Program-made: the position numbers and the translations under genes
DNA from: Argopecten irradians
Lineage: Eukaryota; Mollusca; Bivalvia; Pectinida; Pectinidae
Length of the DNA stretch: 64,000 bases
Direction of reading: 5' to 3'
Assembly: GCF_041381155.1 (NCBI RefSeq)
Contig: NC_091135.1
Coordinates: forward strand, 53,457,997 to 53,521,996
The notes under the pieces: generated by a model
Told to the model about the DNA's origin: nothing
Databases searched by the model: none
The model's input: the letters and a program-made list of their open reading frames with translations, nothing else
Shown: positions 24,955 to 36,292 of the stretch, one piece after another
Numbering within the stretch: the first letter of the stretch is position 1
Layout of the letters: each line of letters begins with the position of its first letter

Positions 24955-27180
24955 ATAATGGGAGGGAGTGGTAAGGGGCTGGGATGGGTGGAGGGAATCG
25001 AAAGGGGCTGGGGATGTATGGAGGGAGTGAGGGAGGGCTGGGGATGTATGGAGGGAGTGAGGGAGGGCTGGGGATGTATGGAGGGAATAGAAGGGGGCTG
25101 GGGATGTATGGAGGGAGTGGAAGGGGGCTGGGGATGTATGGAGGGAGTGGAAGGGGGCTGGGATGAATGGAGAGAGTTGAAGGGGCTGGGGAAGGATAGA
25201 GAGAGTGGAAGGGGCTGGGGGATGGATTGAGAGAGTGGAAGGGGCTGGGGAAGGATGGAGAGAGTAGGAGGGGCTGGGGATGGGTGTATGGAAGGTGTGG
25301 AAAGGGGCTGGGGATGGAGGGAGTGTAAGGAGTGGAAAGGGGTTGAGGATGGATGGGTGGAGGGAGTGAAAGGGACTGGGGAATGAGTGAAGGGGGCTGG
25401 GGATATATGGAGGAAGTGGAAGGGGCTGGGAATGGACGGAGAGAGTGGAAGGGGGCTGGGAATGGACGGAGAGAGTGGAAGGGGGCTGGGGATGGGTGTG
25501 TGTAGGGAGTGGAAAGGGGTTGGAGATGGATGGAGGGAGTGGAAGGGACTGAGGATATATGGAGAGAGTGGAAGGGGCTGAGGGATGGATGGAGGGAATC
25601 AAAGGGGACTGGGCATATATGGAGGGAGTGGAAGGGCCTGGGGATAAATGGAGAGAGTGGAAGGGACTTGGAGAGGATAGAAAGAGAGGAAGAGACTGGA
25701 GGTTGACGGAGGGAGTGGAAAGGGCTAGGGATGTATGGAGGGAGTGGAAGGGTGCCTGGATGGATGAAGAGAGTTGAAGGGACTGAGGAAGGATATAGAG
25801 AGTGGAAGGGGCTGGGGAATGATGGAGAGAGTGGAAGGGGCTGGGGAAGGATGAAGAGAGTGGAAGGGGCTGGCGAAGGATGGAGAGAATGGAAGGGGTT
25901 GAGGTTGGATGTGTGGATGGAGTGGAAAAGGGCTGGGGATGGGTGTGTGTAGGGAGTAGAAAGGGGCTGTGGGATGGAGTGTAAGGAGTGGAAAGGGGTT
26001 AGGGATGGATGGGTGGAGGGAGTGGAACGGACTGGGGAATGGGTGAAGGGAATCGAAAGGGGCTTGGGTTATATGGAGGGAGTGGAAGGGGCTGGAAATG
26101 GACGGAGGGTGTGGAAGGGACTTGGGGATGGACGGAGGGAGCAGAAAGGGGCTGGGGATGGGTGGTTGGAGGGAGTGGAAAGGGGCTGGGGTAGGTGGGT
26201 GTAGGGAGTTGAAAGGGGCTGGGAATGGGTGTGTGGAGGGAGTGGAAAGGGGCTGGGGATGGGTGAGTGTAAGGAGTGGAAAGGGGTTGGGAATGGATGA
26301 GTAGGGGGAGTGGAAGGGACTGGGGGATTGGTGGAGGGAACCGAAGGGGTTGGGGATATATGTAGGGAGTGGAACGGGGTGGGAATGGACGGAGGGAGTG
26401 AAGGGGCTGGGGATGGGTGTGTGGAGGGAGTGGAAAGGGGCTGGGGATGGATGGAGGGAGTGGAAGAGTCTGAGGATAGATGAAGATAGTGGAATGGCCT
26501 CGGGATGTGAGGGAATCGAGGGGCGGGATAATGGATGGTTGGAGGGATCGGAAGGGGGCTGGGGATAGATGGAGGTAGTGGAGCCTCGGGATGGTTGGAG
26601 GGAATCGAAGGGGGCTGGGGATATATGGAGGGAGTGGAAGGGGCTGGGGATGGATGGGGGAGTGGAAGGGACCGGGGATGGATGGAGGGAGTGGAAGGGG
26701 CTGGGGATGGGTGGAGGGAATGGAAGGGACCGGGGATGGGTGGAGGGAGTGGAAGGGACCGGAGATGGGTGGAGGGATTGGAAGGGACCGGGGGATGGAT
26801 GGAGGGAATGGAAGGGAATGGGAATGGGAAAAGAGTGGGAATGATCTTGGAGATGGGCGGAGAGAGTGGAAGGGTATGGGGATGGGCAGATTGTGTGGAA
26901 AAGAGCTGGTAGATGGGTGTAGGGAGTGAAAGGGGGCTGGGGATGTGTGACTGGTGAAGGGAATGGAAGGGACTGGGAGATGGGTGGAGGGAGTGAAAGG
27001 GACTGGGGATGGGTGGAGGGAGTTGAAGGGGCTGGGGATGGGTGGAGGGAGTTGAAGGGGCTGGGGATTGGTGATTGGTGGATGTAGTGGAAGTTACTTG
27101 GTGATTGGAGGAGGGTGAACGGAAGGGACTTGGTGATTGGTGGAGGGAGTAAAAGGGAATGTGGATGGGCAGAGGGAGTC
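24955..27180. repeat. Purine-strand G-rich minisatellite, about 30-bp unit, 2.2 kb
   Basis: Degenerate units such as GGGGATGGATGGAGGGAGTG followed by GAAGGGGCTG recur roughly every 29-31 bases, about 70 times. The plus strand is nearly all G and A with T at fixed places. Open frames on both strands (a Pro/Ser/His-rich one of 485 codons on minus, several GlyTrpMetGlu-rich ones on plus) come from the unit lacking stops. No start context, splice site or domain supports a protein. The dense GGG and GGGG runs could form quadruplex or triplex structures. Confidence 0.92.
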
Positions 27181-30100
27181 ATCAGAGAACATATGGGATA
27201 GAAAGCACTCGTCTATGTTGGAATAGAATTTCATATTGTTGTTTTCCAAGTCAATCAAGGGCTTACCAACAACATTTTTCAGAAAAAGAAACAGTCATTG
27301 TCTCTTAGGCTCGCTGTCGATAGAAACTAACGCGACCAAATAAAGGTAAGCGTTGGTAGTCTGTCATAATTTATAACACATTTGGTAAACTACAAATTGT
27401 CGAGTATTGGTGAAGGAGCCAATCACATAGTATATGTAATAGTACATTAACGTGGTTACGATAACTATCACATGTCACAACTTTAAACGCGCAACGCAAT
27501 GGCTTCACATATTCAAAGGAGCGATCTTGATCGATGATTTTAACGTGGATTCCCTGTACATGTGTATATAAAAAGTGACACCAACTTGTAGGCAAATTCG
27601 ATCTTTATTGAGTTATCAAAATCAGAGATAATAAAGTCTTATTTAATGATACTAAAATTGCATTAAAAGATATCCGTATTAATTTACGATTTACATCAAA
27701 TTATTAATTATATTAAATAAATGGTAACCTTGAAAACGAACCCAATTTTTTCATTGATTGAAACGAATGCTATACATGTATATGTATATACTCTTTTATG
27801 ATTTAGAGAAATATCAAATTATTTGTATCAATTTATCTCTTACATGTTTTTGTTATTCAAAGTTTTATCTTTATTATCAAATCATTTTACCGAAAATGCC
27901 TGTTTATTATATAAATATAATAAATAAAACCATAACATAAAGCCACAATATGTTTTGACAGCATGAACAAACGTAAATTTTCAGACTTGTTCAGATCTTC
28001 ACAAAAATGCATTAAATAAGAATATATAAGATAGAACATATAAAACGAATGTCTAAAAATATACTTTGTGACTGTACCACAAGGTTTATCTAACCGACTA
28101 TTGTAGGACTTTTGGAAAATGTTATTCGGTGTTTTACATGTTAATACTTATGATAAAAGGCATTTTTTGTATTGTTCTACAATAAAATATATTTCAAAAA
28201 CATAAGGAGGCTTTTACCTTACGACATATAGTACGTGTAAACTTGTTTATCTGTGCACATAGAAACGAAATTTACAACTTTTAGGCAAAATCCGTCAAAA
28301 GAATCTGCCCAACAACCTTTGAATGACATTAAGGGAAAACATTGTCCAAGTTTCAACTATTTTATTTTAATGAGCCAGATATTTGAGCTCAACCCCAAGT
28401 CAGGGAGGTAACTTTTTGTCTTGCGATAGCCTAATTAACCTGCAAATTTATAACACGCATTTTCTTTTGAGTAAATGTACTGCAAAGTACTAATATAAAA
28501 CTATTAAGGATACTACAGGGGAGCAAGTTTATTCCAATGATAAAAATTGTATAGAACTAAACAGGGAAAACAGAGATTTCTACTACATGTTTTCACGTGC
28601 CACATAAATCCACTTTCTCACCTACAAAGTTCGCTTTTAATCAAGGCAGTTTGGTTACTGTGTAGCTGCTATAATGTTTGCGGGGGTTTTTATTTCGCAA
28701 AATTCACAAATAAATCGAAATGCACGAAATTCAAAATTAAAGTTGGAGTCTGTCATGTGAATGACGATTTCAAGGGCTGTAAAGATAATTCGTGAAAATA
28801 AACCCCTACGCATAAGTTCCACTGTATATGGCGAAATTTTACACCCGCAAAATTATAACAACTATATACATTACATTGTATTATCAACACACAAACACAC
28901 AACAGTGTCTTATTGTTATATAATAACAAGATTCATAAGATGTTTAAAAATATACAATATTTTAGAAATAGACTTTTCCTAAAAACAAATGACGAATTCC
29001 ATTGTGGTTCTTTAAAAATCGAAGTAAATGGTTTGAAAAGTGTTTTTTTACAATCTTCATTCCATTTATTTATTTTAGATGTGAATTTCAAGATTTTAAG
29101 CGTATAAAGAGTTATCACAGACTAAATACAATATACTTTTAGATAAGGTCACAGTACGAATACCAGTAACATAGTTTCGTGGGTTGATATGAAATAGGAT
29201 TCAGGTGATGCCAATCAGACTGTAGATACGGTAACATTAATTAAGAATAAATGAGAGTAGTGAATGTCGCTTAGTTAAAAAGGTACATAGCTCATGTCAT
29301 TATGTGAGAAATATAAACTCTTGTTTAGTATTAAGAGTGGTTCTCTCCCTTTTCCGGCAGACATGCAAGACCAGTGTTTGCATTGGAAAACGTACTTGTA
29401 CATTTGTAATGTATCAAACTATATAGAAGATGAATTAGATGACTGGTGTAGTATACATGTATACCCAACAAATTATTTCAAGTAGTGTTTGATAAATGTC
29501 TAATCAGCTATTGCTGACTTGGCATCGCTTTACCTTATATCCTTTGGGGATATTGTTTGGAAACATGTATGCTTTACAAATACAACACAGTTACTGCTGA
29601 AACTAGTACAAATATTACGTTTGATGTTTAAACGGTTTTGTTTTGTTAGAAATTTTAATCCAATCAGAGCCTGTAAAATATTTAATTATCCTTGCTTGTG
29701 AATTATTATGTTTCCCATTGTCCCCAAAAAGACAGGTTCAGCTTTGAAACATTGAAACAAAAGTGTTATACATGTATTTCAGGAAAAATAAAGATGATGG
29801 TTCATATAAACGAAGGCACAAAGTTTCTTGAAAAATGGATATATATTAGAATTTTTTTTATTGTGTAAACTACTTTGAAGCTGGTTAAACTTTTTGTCTC
29901 TTTAAATGTCGAATGCTGTTTTTACAGGTTAAGGAGTTGTTGCTATAGTTAAAAAGTCTTTTTATGTATATGTTATTTATCAATGTTTGCTTTTCATTTT
30001 CCTTAGTAGCTTTTCCTCACATAATTTGCAATCAGAAAATAAAGATGCACAGTATTGTGGTTTTCAAGTCATTATCTAATATAAATTAGTTTGCATTTCT

Positions 30101-30567
30101 TCGCTTGTTTGTTCTCGTCCAAAAAATTGTTTTTTTATGTTTCTGTAAAACAAACAAGAAATTCCGAGAAAATTAGATACGTTATGGCGAATTCCATAAT
30201 ACATTTTATAATATTTTAAAGTAACGTAAGAAATAATAAAAAAACAATGCAATTAATATATTTGTGTTTGTTTGTGTTAAACAGTATTTAAGAAAACGAA
30301 ATGAAGTTTTGTAATATAAAATTATTTCCAAGTGTTAACCATAAGAAAATTACGTCCGGTCTGACAAACATGCATGATTTTATGATGAATTCGATGTCTC
30401 GGTTAACTTTTGTCCCGTGTCCCCACTGCAACGAAGAAACATCAGAAAGTGTTAGAATGCATTCTTAGCGATTTCAGAAAGCGAGAAATATGATACATCA
30501 TAAAAATACATATTGGAAAGGAGACTATGTCGTACAAGTTCAATTAATATGTAAAATAATTAAGATG
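27181..30567. other. No supported gene; region downstream of TNFR-1
   Basis: I searched the minus strand here for death-domain exons like those of TNFR-2 and TNFR-3 and found none. A minus frame at 27595-27371 follows an acceptor-like TACAG but matches no family I know. Confidence 0.45.
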
Positions 30568-33500
30568 TTAATTTGGTTGTTGTTTATAAATAAATATCTG
30601 GTAAACTAACCTCCATTGGCCGTATCTCTTTTTGATGTTCTGTTTCTTGATGTTCCGTAGATAACACATCAGTCCAACGATAACTCCTACCAAGACCACT
30701 ACACCAATAATAGCTCCTACAATTATACCAACTTGTACCAATACCTGTAAATATAATTTAGAATACATTCTTTGTGACATTGGTAGACTGTAACCGTGGA
30801 TATTTGTCACCGTCTTATCATCAGTCATGTCAAACTATTGACGGTATCAGGATTTGTACTATCTTCTTGGAATGATGCGGAAAGCGAAAAGTTAGATACA
30901 TCGGGAATAATTTGATTTTCGCGTCGAATCTTTGAGTTAATTTCTTTAAGTTTATGATAGACAATTATCATATCATATACTTCTATGGTTTAAAGTAAGT
31001 CATTTTATTTCTAAACTATGTCTTTTATATGAAATAGAAAATAAAATAAACAAGTAGAGCTTCGCTCTTCCGATGCCGTGCATGATTCATATTACGTGTA
31101 GCTTGCACATTTTAAAATAAGTTTTTATTAATTAAAACACAATAATAAATATATGTCGATTTGAAAGATAATTTGTAAAGTTTTCGTTTCCATAGATATA
31201 ATATCATTGGCAAGATCGATTGAACATGTACAAGTATTGCTGACAAGTGTTGTATCATATTCATCAAACTTACAGCAGAAACTACGGCCGCTTTCATAAT
31301 TACTACTTAACCTTGACAACATTCGTTTTAGACCGAAACTTCTGACAAAACAAATCACAAAAATTATTTGCATTTAAAATTATCACTATTTTCCATTTGT
31401 TACATTATGGTCAAACATGCGAAAGACGTATCAAACAATTAAATTAGAAATGTTTTCCGCCATTGATTCTGAATTTGTATTTACCCTGAGAGCTGATATG
31501 TCCATCCAGGTCATTCTGATCACACTTCTGGTCATGCGTCAGGTTACACGCAGACATGACATCCGATTCCTCACATATTGTACATGGTTGGCACTCGTCA
31601 AAATATGAAGAGGTGGAAGAATAGGTTTGTCCCAGTTTACATCGTACGCAAGTTGTATTCTTTGTCGGAGCACCTGTTATAAAACAAATGTAACGTGAAA
31701 ATGTACTCTAGATTTTAGCCCATCATCATTAGATGGTGGGCCATTCAAAACGCCTTTCGTCCGTGGTCCGTACTTTCGTCCGTCCCTCCGCCCATCCGTC
31801 CACCCGTTAACAATTCTATTTACCGCTATTTCTCAAAAAGAACTGAAGGGATGTTTCTCAAATTTCATATGCAGGTTTCCCTAGGACCTAGTTGTGCCTA
31901 TTGCATTTTGGGACCGATCGATCAACAAGATGGCCAACCAGTCGCCATTTTGGATTTTGAATTAAAGTTTGTTAAAGGGGTCTAAACGGATTTGTCTAAA
32001 ATTTCATACGTAGGTTCCACTAGGACCCTAGTTGTGCATATTGCATTTTAGGAACAATTGGCCAACAATATAGCCGACAGACCGACATATTGGGTTTTGA
32101 TAGCTGAAGTTTGAAAAGCGGAGAAAAGATCCCTCTTTTAATTGTCGTATACAGATCATTCTTTAGTGGGCGCCAAGATCCCTCTAGGATCTCTTGTTTA
32201 ACTAGTGACACATATGCATATCCGGTATATAATATCTCACTTGGAGTCATCATTTATTGTGCATATCGTGAACATATTTCGAATTGAATAGCTCGAGACA
32301 ATTTTGTCCAAATCTACACTTGTAATAAAATATTAGTACTTGTATATCTGGATGTCTTCGGAATCCTTGAACAAATTTTCGAAAATCTTACCACACTAAC
32401 GACATATACATACGTAAATCGTTGGATATCGGGCGGATGTGTGATAAATATCACTGTTCTATTTACCTGTTGTTTGGAAGCCGTACCCAGGTGGACATTT
32501 TTCATTCTCCTGACAGACAGCATGCGTAAGAGGCTTATGGGGGTACAAATTATGCGTTCCATCGGGACATCCACAAATCAGGTTCGAAGTATATGAACAG
32601 TTTTGGACAGGTACTAATTGTGGGTTTTCGCAGTGAGGTGTACATTTAGCACAATATTCAGCAGTGTTGTAATCCGAGTTATATGTCCCGTCATCACAAA
32701 CCTTACAGGCCGAATTGGTGTTATCCTCGGTACAGTGACGGAACAGGTAAGTTCCGGGAGGACATCGGATGCATATTACACCAGAGGGCGCTTCGTACAA
32801 TGTCTGAAAGAAGCGAATACGTACAAACCTGTCAGATATATACATGACAAATTTTATTAAATAGTACCCCCTTGAACTATACGTTCCTTTGTGTTTTATC
32901 AAATATTGTTGCTGGGTTTTTTAATGAAAATTTGCATTTATTTTCTGCATAGAGACAAAAAAAAAACAATCAAAAACCTTAAAGTTCTTAGTGGTGTTCT
33001 GTCTGGATTTACTCACCTCACAATTATCTACTGTATATCACTTCTTGAAGGCAAGTACAAAAGCCAAGATAAATTATAAAGTAATGCAATCGACATACAA
33101 GTTAAATAGCATATACATTTACCAGTTGAAAAGGCACTTGTAATTACTATTGCATAAACCCAATGGGGATAAACGGTATGAGACTGAAATATTACCACAA
33201 GAAAAAAAAGTTTACAATATATGGGTTGATTTAGTCGTTCGAAACATAGCAAAATCAACTTTATACTTATCCACATCATTGTATTTACGTTATCGTTCTG
33301 TGTGCTGAATTATTTATTCCACGCAGTAAAATCCATTGATGTGTTTTGGGGTAGCACAGTAGAAATAATAAAAAAAATATAGAAAACTGTCTTTTTTTTA
33401 GAATTCTGAGATTTTATTCTTTAGTGATATATCAATTATATTTTTGAATATCCATAAAAAGGACTGCTGTCCTCGTTTAAAGAGGAAAACACTTTCTCAG

Positions 33501-34019
33501 ACGACAAAACAAAACTATATATAAATACAACGGGTATTGGTTTAAATATGTACAACAGCAGCGTGTTGTGCTAATTGATCTGTTTTAATTTAAATGTACA
33601 ATATATGTTATATAAAGCATTCAAATTATAAGCAAGAGGGATGATTAAAACGTACACGATGACATGTTCAAGCATTAGTTTTTTTCTACTTATCTCATTA
33701 TCAATTGACCAATCGCCATGTGCAATATAGACACGCCGCGTGCTCACAAACGCAAGTGCACCTATTCACACAATACAAAAGTTAAAGTCACGTGCGGTTT
33801 AATTATCAGCTAGTTGGCGATCCGTCAATCTCTAGTAGTTAATATGATTCAGAACCAAAAATTTCTTGGGTGCGGAACCTCACGACCTCTAATATGACTT
33901 AATGATTAATATGCTTTAGTACATATGTGTTCTAATCACATAATCACCTTTGGATCCTCTGGATTGGCGCTCACTGAATACAGGAACAAGGTTGTAAACA
34001 GGACAGTTTCAAATCGCAT
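30568..34019 (-). CDS. TNFR-1: TNF receptor family gene without a recognisable death domain
   Basis: Exons seen: 33948-34019 (signal peptide MRFETVLFTTLFLYSVS, 24 codons, donor GTGATT), 32467-32803, 31485-31673 and 30611-30744. Exons 1 to 3 join in phases 0 and 1. Exons 2 and 3 carry cysteine-rich repeats (CPPGTY...C.....C..C..GTY, CTPHC, CGCPDGTH, CVRCKLGQTY, CTIC) like those that bind TNF ligands. They are about 79% identical to TNFR-2 over exon 2, and exon 3 has the same length (189 bp). The fourth exon is a strong membrane segment (GIIVGAIIGVVVLVGVIVGLM) with a basic tail (RNIKKQNIKKRYGQ). Its frame is phase 0 while exon 3 ends in phase 1, so a small exon between them is missing from my model or splicing differs; 31274-31345 is a candidate. 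If the GTTAGT donor at 30610 is not used, the frame stops at 30568. No death-domain exon was found to the left. Confidence 0.75.
31712..32203. mobile_element. Dispersed non-coding repeat in TNFR-1 intron 2
   Basis: Starts near TTAGATGGTGGGCCATTC with a CGTCCGT-rich block and ends near GGCGCCAAGATCCCTCTAGG, ATCTCTTG. Two internal segments resemble each other (31857-31940 and 31990-32075: AATTTCATA.G.AGGTT, CTAGTTGTGC, TATTGCATTTT, GGCCAACA). From memory this is a dispersed repeat type in bivalve genomes. Class unknown, no coding frame. Confidence 0.5.
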
Positions 34020-36186
34020 TACTGAGTAAAAACAAAAACACATTATTATTATTCCAAATTTTACATGTAACATGTCTTGGATATGTAGACTATGTTATTA
34101 GTTTAACTAGAAATCAAAATGAAATAAATCAAGGGAAGATTGTGTATGATGTATAAATTTGGAAATAAAATACTGACTTGCGGGGTTATCTGGGAACCAA
34201 TTGAAGGACTTGTTTTGTCTCGAATGATTTGATCTTGTATTGTCAGGTTTAAGATACACAACATTTAGACAGAAATAACAATAATGATATGCGCTAAAGC
34301 TGTATACACATATTCCGAATTTAATTGGTTGAGGTCCGATCATATCATCAGATCATATAGTTTGTCTGTGGTGGGTTCGGTGTTAGTGCGAATGGTATGC
34401 TACATTTAACCTTAATAAAACAATTTTTTAGTGTTTTTAAAGGTCACAGTTACGTATACGTGTACAAAAGCATAGCAGAATTTCCCTAATGCCCACATTA
34501 AGCACTAATGTTTACTCGGGGTGTGATAAATGAAGCCTTCCTATTGTCACATGTAATCTGACATATCCTTCCCTTTGTATATCACTCCGTAGGGCTCAAT
34601 GCTCTCTTTGTGATAGCGAATAGTGCATGGCGAAATGTGGATTTTTGAAATAGGTCTATGTGACTAATAAAACATGCATTTGCAAAATATTCTATACTGT
34701 TATAATCTTTCACATTCATGAAAGGTATACAGGCTTACATATCTTATACCAATCTATAAATCGCCCAAATTATCTAATGCTAGATAAATAATAATGAAAG
34801 TGAAAGTGCAACTTGTGCAGTTTCAATATGACCCTCTATTGCAGATACCTTAAACATTGTAAGAGTTTTAAGCCGGAAGTTTAATCAGAAACACAGTTGT
34901 TATGTCTGCCGATGAATACGCAAGATTTGTATATTTGCAAACTGATTCGTACTCTACGTCTAATTAGCAGTCATGTCGATTTAAGGATCGCCAAAATCAA
35001 CCAAGATACGATATCGACGGTACACATTAGCTACGTAATTGGCCACTACCGCCAAACAACAATGCATGAATATATATGAATACTGAAGTCTTTTTACATC
35101 CAGTCAATATAATTGTATTATATTTGAATTATAAACTGCAATGACATTTATAAATGTATCTACAGTTACAACAATGACTTGTCAATTGACTAGAATGTTC
35201 GACGTGTGTAATTTATTATTCTTAACCACTTGTATAAACAATGCCAGCCTAACAAAGACACATCACAATACACATGCTAACTCAAGATTTGAGTAAGACA
35301 TTTGAATGATAAATACAATGAAAGAGATAAATGTTTAAATATCTTATTAAGATTCCTCCATTTTAAAACGACTTACCTTTGTCTCGCAATCCCAGAATGC
35401 ACTTCCGGTATATATGACATGGCGAGATTGCTTAACATGTGGTATCATATGTCGTTTGTGTATATATACACCGAATTAGGTATAAAAGCCGTTTATATAT
35501 ATATATATATATAGACGGCCGGGTGTATACTGTACATATATATAAACACAACAAAAGATAGGTTTCATGTCGATTTTATCACACGACTGTGAATATTTGG
35601 GACATATTTACGTTACACACGTAAGAGAGTCAATGAACATAGATGATAGCTATGACACATCATTGCCAAACAGAAAGTCTTGTTTTACGTTTAGTGGTGG
35701 AATGAGTTATTGTGGAATGTTCTTTTGACATTTTGGGCTACGTTTAAAATTTTTAAATTTTCTTATATGATGCTAAAACACTATTTGAAAACGATGTCTT
35801 ATGTTCTAAAAATGTTTAAGTGACAGCTGCATGCACCTTCTTGTATTATCTTTCAGTTAGCAATGCTTATCCCAACATTTACTTATGATAAAGTGAATTC
35901 TTCATTGATGCATACAATTTGCAGTCGAAGTTAAATACAATTGGCTTTCCAGTGAAAATTTAAAGAAGGATAATAATATATCATCCTATGGCAAATTGTC
36001 TTTGAAATGACCCTTCGTATAGTACATATATGTAAGTTATAGTTACTGTAGTTGATGTTTGGTTTAGGAAGCGATCTTCTATCATGGGTTGTTCATGGAT
36101 GCTAGAGCTTACACATCTCTATATATTTCTACTTAAGTTGCACTGTTTGAAGCTACATAGTATACGTACTTATTGTTTCATATGCC
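34020..36186. other. Upstream of TNFR-1, no supported coding exon
   Basis: The base pairs just 5' of the TNFR-1 ATG form a good splice acceptor (TTTTTACTCAG, then TAATGCG), so a non-coding leader exon should lie further right. I could not place it with confidence. Confidence 0.45.
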
Positions 36187-36292
36187 TATACATTGACTAG
36201 ATTAATACAGAAAAGTGCACATAATGCGTATGAATTAGATATACATTGACTAGATTAATACAGAAAAGTGCACATAATGCGTATGAATTAGA
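36187..36292. repeat. 53-bp perfect tandem duplication
   Basis: The unit beginning TATACATTGACTAGATTAAT occurs at 36187 and again at 36240 without visible change, so the duplication is recent. Confidence 0.95.

Noticed and set aside
25725-27182. 485-codon Pro/Ser/His-rich open frame on minus
   Set aside because: It lies wholly in the purine array. The open frame follows from the unit composition, and other frames are open as well. There is no domain, start context or splice support.
27371-27595. Possible last exon of TNFR-1 on minus
   Set aside because: An acceptor-like TACAG precedes it, but the peptide has no death-domain pattern and no match to the last exons of TNFR-2 or TNFR-3.
33028-33279. 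Hydrophobic minus frame as the TNFR-1 signal exon
   Set aside because: It lacks a donor in the right phase. The 33948-34019 exon has a clear signal peptide, a donor in phase 0 and the same 72-bp length as in TNFR-2.
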